Notes: generated from the sequence alone by a model not told the origin. A stretch of 64,000 bases of DNA from Niastella populi (GCF_002078015.1 NZ_LWBP01000089.1:1-64000); one strand, 5' to 3'; numbered from the stretch's first letter, positions 48,093-57,441 are shown. Numbers and translations are program-made.

Positions 48093-49271
48093 TTAAAGTG
48101 GCAATTCTATTATGAAGCTGCTCCCCTGCCCTTCGGTACTTTGTACCTGAATGGAGCCATTGGCCTTTTCAACAAATTCTTTGATAAGCACCAGCCCAAG
48201 CCCGCTCCCCGACTCATTCTGCGTACCGCGGCGGCTGTATTTTTCCTTGCTGAGGAACAGGCGTTCGCTCATACGGGGCGGCATGCCTATACCGGTATCA
48301 GCAACACGTATCACTACCTTTTTGCCGAAGTTGAAGCCATCGACGGTAATACTGCCTTTTTCGGTGAATTTATTGGCATTGGTGAGCAGGTTACGGAGTA
48401 TGAAGCGTAAGATGTTCTCATCCATATTGAGCTTTACCGCTGCATGTACCTGGTTCACGAGGCGGTTCTCTTTCATGCTGGCCTGAACGGTAACTTCGGT
48501 AAACACCTTTTCAACCGCATCTTTCAGCGAGAACATTTCGGACACCAATGACGCCGGCTGCAATTGAATATTCCCCCACTCTACAAGGTTCTCGAGTAAA
48601 GCCATGGTGCTGTGAAGCTGGGCACTGCTTACATGTAAAAAATTATTAAAACGATCAGGGTCTATCATTTTATTCTGGTATAACTGGAACAGGCTGACGA
48701 TCGATGCCAGCGGGCTTCTTACATCATGCGCTATGATGCTGATCATCCGGCGCTGGGTTTCGGTTATGCGTTCCAGCTCCTGGTTCTTCAACCGCAGTTC
48801 CATTTGTTTTACCACCTGCTGTCCTATTACCATCAACGCCTGCTGTTGCTCGCTGGTGAGGCTACGGGGAACAGTATCTTTCACACACAGCATACCGAGG
48901 TTATTGCCGGCCCCGGTCGTGAGCGGTACGCCGGCATAGAACCGTATTCCCTGTTTTCCGGTAACCATGGGGTTTTGGGCAAAACGGTTATCATTAGTGG
49001 CATCAGGTACTATGAAAATATCGCCATTGAGTATCCCATGGCTGCAAAAGGAGGTGTCCCTGGAGGTTTCAGTTAAGTCGATACCCACCCGGGCTTTGAA
49101 CCATTGCCTTTCGGCATCGATGAGGCTTATAAGCGAAATAGGAGCGTTACATATGGCGGAAGCCAGCTGCACAAGATCGTTGAACTCCTTTTCTTCGGTC
49201 GTATCCAGTAGGTTGTACTGGTAAAGGTCGGCCAATCTTAAGTTTTCATTAACAGGTATATCAGCTTTCAT
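48093..49271 (-). CDS. GAF-domain sensor histidine kinase
   Basis: 392 residues from the ATG at 49271; starts at 49307 or 49337 are possible but add a polar stretch. There is no transmembrane helix, so it is cytosolic. An N-terminal GAF domain (about 20-170) shows the LLDTTEEKEFNDL opening and the SFCSHGI motif of the bacterial GAF-kinase group. The HisKA helix follows with the phosphorylated His in IIAHDVRSPLASI. The HATPase domain has an N-box (LLTNANKF) and the G1 motif DTGIGMPP. No response regulator is adjacent, so it is an orphan. The ligand of the GAF domain is unknown. Confidence 0.85.
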   Translation of the reverse strand: MKADIPVNENLRLADLYQYNLLDTTEEKEFNDLVQLASAICNAPISLISLIDAERQWFKARVGIDLTETSRDTSFCSHGILNGDIFIVPDATNDNRFAQNPMVTGKQGIRFYAGVPLTTGAGNNLGMLCVKDTVPRSLTSEQQQALMVIGQQVVKQMELRLKNQELERITETQRRMISIIAHDVRSPLASIVSLFQLYQNKMIDPDRFNNFLHVSSAQLHSTMALLENLVEWGNIQLQPASLVSEMFSLKDAVEKVFTEVTVQASMKENRLVNQVHAAVKLNMDENILRFILRNLLTNANKFTEKGSITVDGFNFGKKVVIRVADTGIGMPPRMSERLFLSKEKYSRRGTQNESGSGLGLVLIKEFVEKANGSIQVQSTEGQGSSFIIELPL

Positions 49272-49337
49272 TATGCGTTGTTGTGAACGGGTTGGATTAT
49301 CGGGCATAAAAATGGCATATTGATGTCTTATAAACAA

Positions 49338-49659
49338 TCGTTATATATCCGCTTTGCCCTAATTACAGAAAGGTTTTAAAAGGCGTTACTGGTTACTACC
49401 TATGGCAATCAGGTAGTGAATGCGTTATGGTGGAAAACTACTTGCATTTTTAACGTCTCTTTTTATAACTTTCCGGTATGAGTATTTGGTACAATTACTG
49501 CCACTTGTTAACTTGCATTATACTGTAATCTGCCTCCCGGTATCCTATTCAAAATCCCAATTAACCATCTGAGCCCGCGACCCGCTGAATAAATTTCGGT
49601 TACGAAGTAGCTTAACTACAGCTACCTGCCTGCAATTTTTTTACTGAGTTTTTATAGTT
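49338..49659. other. Intergenic region, no gene; weak sigma-54-like element
   Basis: This 322-bp gap contains TTGGTACAATTACTGCC (49486-49502), which has GG and GC at the 10-base spacing of a -24/-12 promoter but other mismatches. A short GTAGCT/AGCTAC inverted repeat lies near 49606-49624. Nothing else recognised. Confidence 0.3.
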
Positions 49660-51186
49660 ATGAATCAATACCTATTATTACGCGATAACAAGCAAACAGG
49701 GCCGTACACAGCGCAACAGCTGGCGGAAAAAGGGTTGAAACCTTATGACCTGGTATGGTTGGAAGGCAAAAGCGCAGCCTGGCGTTATCCCGGTGAGTTG
49801 GAAGAACTGAAAGCTTTTGCTCCGGTTGTTGAAGAACAGCCGTACGATCGTTTCTATAAAAAACCGGGTGAGCAGCCAACCCACCAGTCAGCCACAGTAC
49901 AACAAACCCAACAGGCCAATACCGTGCAGGAAAGCCGGCCTGTAAACAAACAGGTTGAGCAAACCGCCAAACACATCTACGTTACTATGCCCGGCGGCTC
50001 AGGCGCTGCTACTGCAGCTACCGCCAAAAAGGAAGAAACAGCCAAACCGGTGGCACAGCAGAACGACAAGAACGCCTCTACTGCTAAAAACACCGAAAAG
50101 AAGGCTGCCGCTGCTTCCTATATCATTTCTGAAGAAGACGATGAACTGAACAGCAGCATGCTGAAAGGTTATCAAAGCCGGAAAAAAGAGGATGACGTGA
50201 TCAATAACGAATTCATGTCGGATTACGAATCCCGGAAGGCGGCTTATTCAAAACATAGATCAACCGGTTCAGCCATACCGGAAACCATTGCCGAAAAACC
50301 GGCAGCTTCCAAAAAAGAAAGCCGGGCAACCCCGGCCAGAAAGCAAGAGCAGATCGATTTCAGGGCGTTGGTGGCCGGTTCGGGCAAATACCTGCAGGAT
50401 AATAAAAACCTTACCCGCGTACTGGTTGCCGTCGTGCTTATCCTCGGCGGGGTAGTCATTGGCCTGGTAATAAACAAAGGCAGCCGCCAGCCCGATACGC
50501 AGGCGCTGGAAAGCCTGGTGAAAGAGATCAGGGAACAACAGAGTGGGAAAGCCGGCTCAGGCGCTCCGGCCGTTGAAACCGCCCAAAAGGAAAAAGCGCG
50601 CGTTGAAGAGGGCAACGGCAGTAGTGAGTATGATAATAATAACAGTATAGCCGATCCGGCGCCTCAACCGTCCGAGGCTTCGGTAAACAATGATCAAACC
50701 CAGCAGGCGCAACGTTCCGTGATCAAAAAGGACAATAATGTAGTTCCGCCGCCACCAAATAATAACCGGTCGATATCCGTATCGGTTTCCAACCCTTCGC
50801 AACAGGTAGAAGCAACAACGGCTGTTTTGGAAACCAGAGAAAAGCCCATTAACCACGAAGTGATTGAAAAGGCCCGCAAAAACATTTACGAACAGGTTCG
50901 GGCAGAAGCCAGCGCCTTTAAAGTAGGCGTGTTCGGCGGGGTGAGCGATCTCGACATTACTTTGGTGAACAGCAGTCTGTATACGCTCGACCAGGTAGCT
51001 GTTGAGGTGAAGTACTTTGGTATGGAAAAGAAGCTGGTAAAAACGCAAACGATCATCTTCAATAATGTTCCACCCGGTAAACGAAGAACACTGGAAGTAC
51101 CAAAGACCAATCGCGGTATAACCATCGATTACACTGTTACCAGTATTAACTCAAAAGCGCTGGGACTCGCACAGGCCGGGTTCTGA
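49660..51186 (+). CDS. GYF_2 (DUF4339) domain membrane protein
   Basis: 508 residues. The N-terminus (1-50) is a GYF_2/DUF4339 domain with the GPYTAQQLAEKGLKPYDLVW core. A long Gln/Lys/Ala-rich unstructured region (60-245) follows, then a single transmembrane helix at about 252-271. The C-terminal ~130 residues after a Ser/Asn/Pro linker form a beta-rich domain (LDQVAVEVKYFG, VPPGKRRTLEVP) similar to small immunoglobulin-like extracytoplasmic domains. The topology would place the GYF_2 domain inside and the beta domain outside. GYF_2 domains bind Pro-rich peptides in a few cases; its role here is not known. Confidence 0.78.
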   Translation: MNQYLLLRDNKQTGPYTAQQLAEKGLKPYDLVWLEGKSAAWRYPGELEELKAFAPVVEEQPYDRFYKKPGEQPTHQSATVQQTQQANTVQESRPVNKQVEQTAKHIYVTMPGGSGAATAATAKKEETAKPVAQQNDKNASTAKNTEKKAAAASYIISEEDDELNSSMLKGYQSRKKEDDVINNEFMSDYESRKAAYSKHRSTGSAIPETIAEKPAASKKESRATPARKQEQIDFRALVAGSGKYLQDNKNLTRVLVAVVLILGGVVIGLVINKGSRQPDTQALESLVKEIREQQSGKAGSGAPAVETAQKEKARVEEGNGSSEYDNNNSIADPAPQPSEASVNNDQTQQAQRSVIKKDNNVVPPPPNNNRSISVSVSNPSQQVEATTAVLETREKPINHEVIEKARKNIYEQVRAEASAFKVGVFGGVSDLDITLVNSSLYTLDQVAVEVKYFGMEKKLVKTQTIIFNNVPPGKRRTLEVPKTNRGITIDYTVTSINSKALGLAQAGF

Positions 51187-51330
51187 GGAAGATTCTACAG
51201 TTATAAAACGTTTTTCCACATTTATTACGTCTGGCATAGTTTTTAGACCTTATAAAGTGTTGGCACAGTTTTTTTAAATGTTATGTGCTTCAAATAACTG
51301 ATGCAATAACGGGGATTTAAAATCTTGCTT

Positions 51331-51636
51331 ATGGATAAAACTGTTGCCACGTTTATCGGTGTGGTAAGTGTGGTTGTAGGTCTTCATGCCTCGCGCGCCA
51401 TGCACCAATCAAACATCACGGGTAAAGTATTTTCAGAGAAGGATTCAGTTTGGGTTGTTGCAGTGAACGGAAAAGATTCTTTAAAAACAATGGTGAATAA
51501 TGGCAGGTTCCGGTTTACGGTAAAGCCAGGGAGTTGGAAGGTAACAGTGGCGCCGCACCATAAAAACGTAGAAGGGAAGATAGTGGAAGCGGTGGAAGGC
51601 AGCACCCTCGATATGGGAACGATAATTCTGAATTAA
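51331..51636 (+). CDS. Small exported protein with carboxypeptidase-regulatory-like beta fold
   Basis: 101 residues from the ATG at 51331, preferred over the TTG two codons earlier. An N-terminal hydrophobic segment (6-18) may be a signal anchor. The rest (NITGKVFSEKDSVWVVAVNG, FRFTVKPGSWKVTV) follows the pattern of a small CarboxypepD_reg-like beta sandwich. No enzyme motif. It is a single gene, closed by the terminator at 51670-51697. Confidence 0.65.
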   Translation: MDKTVATFIGVVSVVVGLHASRAMHQSNITGKVFSEKDSVWVVAVNGKDSLKTMVNNGRFRFTVKPGSWKVTVAPHHKNVEGKIVEAVEGSTLDMGTIILN

Positions 51637-51669
51637 AAATATTAAATAAGGGACGGTTCAAAACCAAAA

Positions 51670-51697
51670 GAGCTGGTGTTTATCACCGGCTTTTTTT
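51670..51697 (+). terminator. Rho-independent terminator
   Basis: AGCTGGTG pairs with CACCGGCT (one G-T pair) over a 5-base loop and runs into seven T. Confidence 0.82.
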
Positions 51698-51832
51698 ATG
51701 CCTACTGGTGAATCGTGAATGGCCGATGAAGGCCGCGCTGAAGTGCCGTTTGCCGGCTAGGCCACGTTGAGGTGGCCGATTGCCGCCCCAGGAACACAGT
51801 TAATATCATGAAACTTGTAGCTTCATTCTATG

Positions 51833-51840
51833 TACCTTTA
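51833..51840 (+). promoter_or_regulatory. Candidate -7 box (TACCTTTA) of the saccharopine dehydrogenase-family gene
   Basis: One mismatch to TAnnTTTG, 17 bases before the ATG at 51858; a TTG at 51815-51817 lies 15 bases upstream as a possible -33 element. Confidence 0.35.
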
Positions 51841-51857
51841 AAGTATATTTTTTCTTC

Positions 51858-53363
51858 ATGAAGCATATTGCCGTGCTGGGAGCAGCCTCCTCTTCATCAA
51901 CGCTGACCGGGTACCTCGCAAAAGAGGCTGCCGCCAATAACTGGCAAATAACCATTGCCGGTTTATCATCTGCACCAGCGCCTCATATCGATGCTTCCTT
52001 TATTCAAACCCAACTGTTTCAACCGGAAAACGAAACCGAACGACGCCGGCTTATCGCTTCCGCCGACCTGGTTATTTCCCTGCTGTCCCCTGCCCTGCAC
52101 ACACTGGCAGCCACCGAATGTGTGCATTATAAAAAGCATTTACTTACGCCATCGGAGATCGACGAGCCCGTTTCCGACCTGCACGCTTCCATAAAAAAGG
52201 AAAACCTGTTGTTCCTGCACGAAATGGGGCTCAATCCCGGTATCGACCACATGAGTGCCATGCAACGCATTCACCGCATCAAAGCCAATGGCGGTTCCAT
52301 CACTTCTTTCAGATCACATTGCGGCGGGCTCATCTCGCCCGAAAGCGATAACAATCCCTGGCATTATAAAGTAACCGGCGCAAACCATAACATGGTTCAG
52401 GCCGATATCAATGGAGCCGTTTTTAAAGAGAACGGGCTGGTTATACAATGGCCATATGAAAAATTATTCGATCCCAACCGGGTAATACATATTCCCGGCA
52501 TCGGCTACCTGGCCTGGTATCCCAACCGCAACTCCTTACATTATATGTCACTCTACGGTTTGCATAATGCCAATACCTTTATGCGCACCACCCTGCGCTA
52601 TCCCGAGTTTTGTTTTGGCTGGAAGAATGTGATCGATCTTAAACTTACCGATGCCACCAGGCGGTACCAGACCGATGGACTTACCCTGCAGGAATTCTTC
52701 CAGGAACATTTTGCCAGTCATGGTTTTAGTGAATGGATAGAAAGACAGTTGACATCGCGTTTTGCGCAAACCAGGCAACTGCTCGAAAAACTACAGCAAC
52801 TGCTCGACGCCGAACAGGAAGCCAATGAAGAGGAAAGAAAAGCGCTGCAGGATTTTATGATGGTCGATTATAACGGACAACTCATGGATGTAAATCTCGA
52901 TTCCATCAAAACCCAGGCAGCGGCCACGGTGGCCGGACAAATGCATGAAGCCAACCTTTCGATGAAACAGCTTTTTTACCTCGGGATGGACGACAATGAA
53001 ACCTGCATCAACAAAGGAGCCTGTAGTGCCGCGGATGTATTACAGTTTGCCATGGAGCAAAAATTATTGCTGCAACCGGCCGATAAAGACATGGTGGTGC
53101 TGCAACATGAGATCGGGTATGAACTTGACGGCAATGAGCATATAGCCACCAGCAGCCTGGTAGTAAAAGGCGAAGACCATCTCAACACCGCTATGAATAA
53201 AACAGTGGGGCTGCCGCTGGGTATTGCCGCCAAACACATCATGCAGGGCACGATCAAGGAAACCGGTTTGCACATTCCGGTTATGTCGGCCATTTATGCC
53301 CCCGTTTTACAGGAGCTGGAAAAGAACGGGATCCGTTTTGAGGAAAGCGATACGGTTATATAG
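51858..53363 (+). CDS. Saccharopine dehydrogenase family protein
   Basis: 501 residues. A Rossmann opening (HIAVLGAASSSSTL) is followed by the family core: LLSPALH, LLTPSEID, HEMGLNPGIDHMSAM (residues ~121-135) and FRSHCGGLISPESDNNPW, which shapes the substrate pocket. A C-terminal stretch (TVGLPLGIAAKHIMQGTIKETGLHIPV) closes the fold. Between these lies a polar, partly coiled insert (about 290-350). The family includes saccharopine dehydrogenase of lysine breakdown or synthesis, so this may be LYS9-like, but the exact reaction is not certain. It is a single gene. The stop codon is the first part of a short heptad run. Confidence 0.8.
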   Translation: MKHIAVLGAASSSSTLTGYLAKEAAANNWQITIAGLSSAPAPHIDASFIQTQLFQPENETERRRLIASADLVISLLSPALHTLAATECVHYKKHLLTPSEIDEPVSDLHASIKKENLLFLHEMGLNPGIDHMSAMQRIHRIKANGGSITSFRSHCGGLISPESDNNPWHYKVTGANHNMVQADINGAVFKENGLVIQWPYEKLFDPNRVIHIPGIGYLAWYPNRNSLHYMSLYGLHNANTFMRTTLRYPEFCFGWKNVIDLKLTDATRRYQTDGLTLQEFFQEHFASHGFSEWIERQLTSRFAQTRQLLEKLQQLLDAEQEANEEERKALQDFMMVDYNGQLMDVNLDSIKTQAAATVAGQMHEANLSMKQLFYLGMDDNETCINKGACSAADVLQFAMEQKLLLQPADKDMVVLQHEIGYELDGNEHIATSSLVVKGEDHLNTAMNKTVGLPLGIAAKHIMQGTIKETGLHIPVMSAIYAPVLQELEKNGIRFEESDTVI

Positions 53364-53459
53364 GCAATAAGCAAAAGACAAATTTGAACTCGCAAATAAT
53401 AGCGACATCCGACAACCGGCAACGTTTGCAATTGCCAGTTATCCATTGCCAATTGACTA
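53361..53459. repeat. Heptad arrays at both ends of a convergent gap
   Basis: Left block 53361-53381: TAGGCAA TAAGCAA and a third unit, the first containing the stop codon of the upstream gene. Right block 53404-53459: eight units of GACAACC, then TTGCCAA type, the last one reaching the DUF1501 stop (53457-53459). Confidence 0.75.
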
Positions 53460-54737
53460 CACGATTGGCAGCATCGGATAATTTCCCATCAATATCTGCT
53501 GCACTTCTTCTGCAGGCATCTTCAACCAGTGCTGCAGCACCGTAGCATACAACGACCTGAAGTCATGCTGCATGGGCACATTATCATTTACCGTTGCATT
53601 TTCAGGAATTATGGGGTTGGAACCGATAACACCGGCCTTCACATTATTGCCGAAATAAAACACCGGCGCCGCAACGCCATGATCGGTACCGCCGCTGGCG
53701 TTGCTTTTTATTCTGCGGCCAAACTCCGAAAACGTCATTCCCATTACACGGTCCCCGATCTGCAGGAACTGCAGATCGTTTACAAAAGCGCCAATGGCTT
53801 CTGATACACGCGCCAGCAATTTAGCATGTGTACCTGTAGTGGTATCGGCTTCGGTTTGTTTGGCATGCGTATCGAAACTGCCGGTGCTTACCATGTACAC
53901 CTTTGTTTTTAAACCGCCGGCAATTAAACGGGCTACGATCTTTAACTGATCGGCCAGCGGATTTTTACCCGTGGCCGGATAAGCAGGTGATTGCGCAGGC
54001 ACTTTTTTCGCGGCCGTTTTTATAACCGTAGCGTACTGATCGGTTTTCTGGCTCATGAGCTCAATATAATCGAGCTGTTCGCCCCAGCGCGAATTGGCGT
54101 TCACATTCACTTTCCCCTCAACCAGTTTATAAAAACCGGCGGGGTTGGTAATGGCCATTCCCATCGTAAATAGAGGTCCCTGCAAAGTGGTTGACACAAC
54201 TGAGCCCACCTGAATGGCCAGCGGATCGGGCATGGCGTCATTGGGATAATTATCGGGAAACTGCGGATATACATCATTTAAAAAACGGCCCGCCCAGCCG
54301 CTGCTCAGTACCTTATCACTGTCAGACCCCGTCATCCAGATATCGGTTGCCCTGAAATGTGAGAAGTTGGGTTTGGGATAACTCACCGCCTGCACCACGC
54401 CCAGTTTACCTTCATTAAATAACTGATGCATATTCGTCATGGCGGGGTTAAAAGCCGATGCATCAAAACCATTCAACCGCAATACTTTCTCCTGCGGAAG
54501 ATAAATGTTCGGCCGTGCTGCCGTATAAGCGCTATATTGATCAAAAGGGATCACCGTGTTTATACCATCGTTTCCACCAGCCAGTTGAATAAGCACCAGT
54601 ACCCGGTCGTCGGTCTGTGCTGCATGACGCGCATGCACGCCCGGCAAACCTGCCAGTGCTTTCAGCGAAATGCCCTGCAAAAACGAGGGCAGTACAACGC
54701 CCGTAATGGTATCCCTTAAAAATCTTCTTCTTTTCAT
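53457..54737 (-). CDS. DUF1501 domain-containing protein
   Basis: 426 residues. The N-terminus MKRRRFLRDTITG resembles a Tat-type leader and suggests export. GGNDGIN at 54-60 and a later GTDHG are hallmarks of DUF1501, a family with the alkaline phosphatase/sulfatase fold. No activity is established. The gene follows DUF1800 by nine bases and is clearly translated from the same mRNA. DUF1501-DUF1800 pairs are widespread in Bacteroidota and Planctomycetota and are thought to act together in the cell envelope. Confidence 0.85.
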   Translation of the reverse strand: MKRRRFLRDTITGVVLPSFLQGISLKALAGLPGVHARHAAQTDDRVLVLIQLAGGNDGINTVIPFDQYSAYTAARPNIYLPQEKVLRLNGFDASAFNPAMTNMHQLFNEGKLGVVQAVSYPKPNFSHFRATDIWMTGSDSDKVLSSGWAGRFLNDVYPQFPDNYPNDAMPDPLAIQVGSVVSTTLQGPLFTMGMAITNPAGFYKLVEGKVNVNANSRWGEQLDYIELMSQKTDQYATVIKTAAKKVPAQSPAYPATGKNPLADQLKIVARLIAGGLKTKVYMVSTGSFDTHAKQTEADTTTGTHAKLLARVSEAIGAFVNDLQFLQIGDRVMGMTFSEFGRRIKSNASGGTDHGVAAPVFYFGNNVKAGVIGSNPIIPENATVNDNVPMQHDFRSLYATVLQHWLKMPAEEVQQILMGNYPMLPIV

Positions 54738-54746
54738 AGTTGTGGT

Positions 54747-56363
54747 TTACATTAACTGGTACTGGGGAAGGCTCATCATGTATTTCAACAGGTTCTTCAG
54801 TTTATTGGTAACGTTCTTTGTATTGGCCGCATCATCGGGTTTATCCTGCAATTTCTTCCAGGCATCGGTCCAGTAATGATCGCTGGCCATACCCTGTAAC
54901 CCCTGCAACAAAATACCGGTTTTCATATACTGTTTTTCTTCGGCGGGAAGATCTACGGCGTACAGCAAAGCAGCCAGGTCATCGATCAGTTTATTGGGAT
55001 CACCGGGCGCCGGTAATTGTTTTACGTATTGAACGGGATCTATCAGCAATTTCTTTCCATTGCGCGCAAAACCATTTGTCACCATGCGATCGGTAAAAGC
55101 CGTACGTTTGGGCAGCGTGTCGGAACTGATCCATGATTTATCGAACAACGGTTCCTGGTACCAGGCAGGCCAGCCGGCCACATTGGGCGGGTCGCCGATG
55201 TTTTGCTGCATTTGCGATGCGGTTGCCTGTATATTGCTCCATAAGCCATACTGTTCAACAAAACTGTCTTCGCCGGGAAAAGGAATTTTATATTCACGTA
55301 CGAGGCCAACCGAAAAATCGACCGGGCTTTTTATGATGCCGCCGCGATTGCCCGCATCAAAAAAATGCCGGCTGCTGAACAATCTTTCCAGTACCGGTTT
55401 TATTTCATAATGGTTTTCGCGAAATGTGCGGGCGAGGGGTTCTATGATCGTTCTCTCGGTATCTTCATCTATCTGGTGATACACAAAAAAGCGGTATAGT
55501 TTCCGGCAGATAAAACGCGCCACTTCGGGTTGCTGGAAAATAAGATCGAGCAATTCATCCAGCTCGCTCTCCCCTTCTTTTCCCTTACGGCCTTTGATCA
55601 CTTTGTTATTGTAAAATGCGCTGAATTGTTTATCGCTTTCATCGTGACGGCCGGCATCGAAGATGCCGTGCACCCCGGGCAGCACTTTATTATTTATGCG
55701 AAAACCGGTAAGAACGCGGGCGGCGGCCTTCACATCAGCCTCGGTATATTGCGAACCGGGCCCCTTTCCTACTGTAAATAATTCCTGCAGCTCGCGGCCG
55801 TAATTTTCATCGGGCGCTTTTTTGGTATTCGCATTTCCATTCAGGTATTTTAGCATGGCGGCATCAACCGTAACGGCCCGCACCATGGCTTTAAAATTGC
55901 CCAATGCATATTGGCGCAGGAGAACATTATGTTTGTAGATCATAAACGGATTGTCGACCATATTCATTTCCGTAGCGAAATGATTATGCCAGAACAACAC
56001 CATTTTTTCGCGCAGTGTGCGCTGCTGGTTGATCATACAACCCATCCACCAGGCCTTAAAGGAATTGCGCCGGCGGCCGCTGTTCTTCCCGCTCAGTTTG
56101 GTAGCGGTAATCCAGGTAGCGCCGGGTTGAATTTCTTCATCCGTATATTTCTCGTCGTTATAATTGTTTACGGGTGGTGCCGGCGCAGGTTCTTCGGTGT
56201 GGAGCAACTGCTGAATGGCATGTTTAAGCGATTTCGAAGCAAAATGATCCAGGTCTTCTTTGCCTGCTCCGAACAGGGTGCGCTTCAGCAAATGTTTTGC
56301 TTCGGCACGGCCCCATTTGCCTTTGTATTTTTTCAGGGATGAAGTAACGGAAGGTACTACCAT
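54747..56363 (-). CDS. DUF1800 domain-containing protein
   Basis: 538 residues, all-helical with many Trp and Phe. The opening HLLKRTLFGAGKEDL and LREKMVLFWHNHFAT (residues ~116-130) are the DUF1800 signature, followed by ALGNFKAMVRAV and the NENYGRELQELFT-type segment (DENYGRELQELFTVG). No signal peptide is evident, so export may depend on its partner or on another route. First gene of the two-gene operon with DUF1501. No catalytic role is known. Confidence 0.85.
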   Translation of the reverse strand: MVVPSVTSSLKKYKGKWGRAEAKHLLKRTLFGAGKEDLDHFASKSLKHAIQQLLHTEEPAPAPPVNNYNDEKYTDEEIQPGATWITATKLSGKNSGRRRNSFKAWWMGCMINQQRTLREKMVLFWHNHFATEMNMVDNPFMIYKHNVLLRQYALGNFKAMVRAVTVDAAMLKYLNGNANTKKAPDENYGRELQELFTVGKGPGSQYTEADVKAAARVLTGFRINNKVLPGVHGIFDAGRHDESDKQFSAFYNNKVIKGRKGKEGESELDELLDLIFQQPEVARFICRKLYRFFVYHQIDEDTERTIIEPLARTFRENHYEIKPVLERLFSSRHFFDAGNRGGIIKSPVDFSVGLVREYKIPFPGEDSFVEQYGLWSNIQATASQMQQNIGDPPNVAGWPAWYQEPLFDKSWISSDTLPKRTAFTDRMVTNGFARNGKKLLIDPVQYVKQLPAPGDPNKLIDDLAALLYAVDLPAEEKQYMKTGILLQGLQGMASDHYWTDAWKKLQDKPDDAANTKNVTNKLKNLLKYMMSLPQYQLM

Positions 56364-56452
56364 TGCATGAATTTAAGAGAAGCCCGGTTACACAATGCAA
56401 ATTGCCTACCACTCCTTACAAAAATATGTGAACGGAATGTTATGTGCAAAAT

Positions 56453-56487
56453 AGTTCTGAGTTCTACGTTGTTAGTTCTTAGTTTTG
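56453..56487. repeat. Heptad array (AGTTCTN units)
   Basis: Five units in 7-bp phase (AGTTCTG, AGTTCTA and variants), 66 bp before the sirtuin stop codon on the other strand. Confidence 0.65.
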
Positions 56488-56552
56488 GCAGGATTTGCGT
56501 CAGAAATAATTTTTACCTGTATTTCATTTGCGAAATGACCTCCGCCGCACCA

Positions 56553-57251
56553 TTACTTAACACCCGCATCCCGTAAAATTGTAATTAAATCCTTCACACC
56601 AAGGGTAGCCGGTTTTTCGATGTTTGTAACATTCATAACATCGGGGGTGCCGGGGATCTTTTTGTCGATCACGTATTTGGGAATATCCATGGGTGCATAA
56701 TTCACCAGTCCGGCCGCGGGATAAACCACCAGCGAAGTTCCCACAACCACAAATACATCGGCGCTGAGTACTACCGGTACAGCCAGTGCGATCATGGGCA
56801 CCGGTTCTTCGAACCAAACAATGTGCGGCCGCAACTGGGCGCCGTCTTCGGCTGTATCGCCCAGTTTTATATCGTCACGAATTTCGTATACCAGCGATTC
56901 ATCATGTTCGCTGCGCATTTCAAAAATAGAACCGTGCAGGTGTAATACTTTTTTTGAACCTGCGCGTTCGTGCAGGTCATCGATATTTTGGGTAATGATG
57001 GTAACGTCAAAATCATCCTGCAGGCTGGCCAAACCAAAGTGGGCCGCATTGGGCTCGGCTTCGAGCGCGCTTTTACGGCGCTGGTTGTAAAAATCCAGCA
57101 CCAGTGCAGGGTTCTTTTTCCAGGCGCGGGGTGTTGCCACATCTCTTACGTCATATCCTTCCCATAAACCATCGCTGTCGCGAAAGGTTTTCAACCCGCT
57201 TTCTGCACTTATTCCTGCGCCGGTCAATACTACGATCTTCTTTTTGCTCAT
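56553..57251 (-). CDS. cobB: NAD-dependent protein deacylase (sirtuin), zinc-ligand-free
   Basis: 232 residues. The NAD site is GAGISAESGLKTFRD (11-25) and TQNIDDLH (87-94); catalytic His106 sits in HLHGSIF. Tyr55 and Arg58 form the YxxR pair that marks class III sirtuins preferring succinyl or malonyl lysine (SIRT5 type). The zinc module that normally follows the catalytic His with four cysteines is missing: the protein contains no cysteine at all, and the segment 107-140 is short and acidic. Similar cysteine-less sirtuins are known in Bacteroidota. A leaderless-type promoter sits four bases upstream. Confidence 0.88.
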   Translation of the reverse strand: MSKKKIVVLTGAGISAESGLKTFRDSDGLWEGYDVRDVATPRAWKKNPALVLDFYNQRRKSALEAEPNAAHFGLASLQDDFDVTIITQNIDDLHERAGSKKVLHLHGSIFEMRSEHDESLVYEIRDDIKLGDTAEDGAQLRPHIVWFEEPVPMIALAVPVVLSADVFVVVGTSLVVYPAAGLVNYAPMDIPKYVIDKKIPGTPDVMNVTNIEKPATLGVKDLITILRDAGVK

Positions 57252-57255
57252 AGGT

Positions 57256-57263
57256 CAAATATA
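57256..57263 (-). promoter_or_regulatory. Candidate -7 box (TATATTTG) of the sirtuin gene
   Basis: A perfect TAnnTTTG, only four bases from the ATG at 57251; transcription would start at or within the start codon. Confidence 0.45.
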
Positions 57264-57271
57264 CAAAAGCC

Positions 57272-57299
57272 AGTGGTTAGTAGCGAGTGGCTGGCAGGG
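57272..57299. repeat. Heptad array (AGTGGTT/AGTGGCT units)
   Basis: Four 7-bp units upstream of the sirtuin start; vocabulary close to 9045-9079. Confidence 0.6.
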
Positions 57300-57413
57300 C
57301 TTTTATTGTGTATTGGATTTCCTACCTGCTCATAAAAAGGTGAGCCTTTCAGAGAAAGACCCACCGGATAAAAAATGAACCCTATTTAGAACACTACTGT
57401 TATGAATGGTATT

Positions 57414-57441
57414 CCCACTTACCACTTATCACCAGCTATTT
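57414..57441. repeat. Heptad array (ACCACTT units) over a stop codon
   Basis: Four 7-bp units; the last contains the stop codon (57436-57438, minus strand) of the VWA-less lipoprotein gene. Confidence 0.6.

Noticed and set aside
49486-49502. Sigma-54 promoter for the GYF_2 gene
   Set aside because: Spacing of GG and GC fits but several consensus bases are missing and no activator or activator site is seen; kept only as a remark in the intergenic entry.
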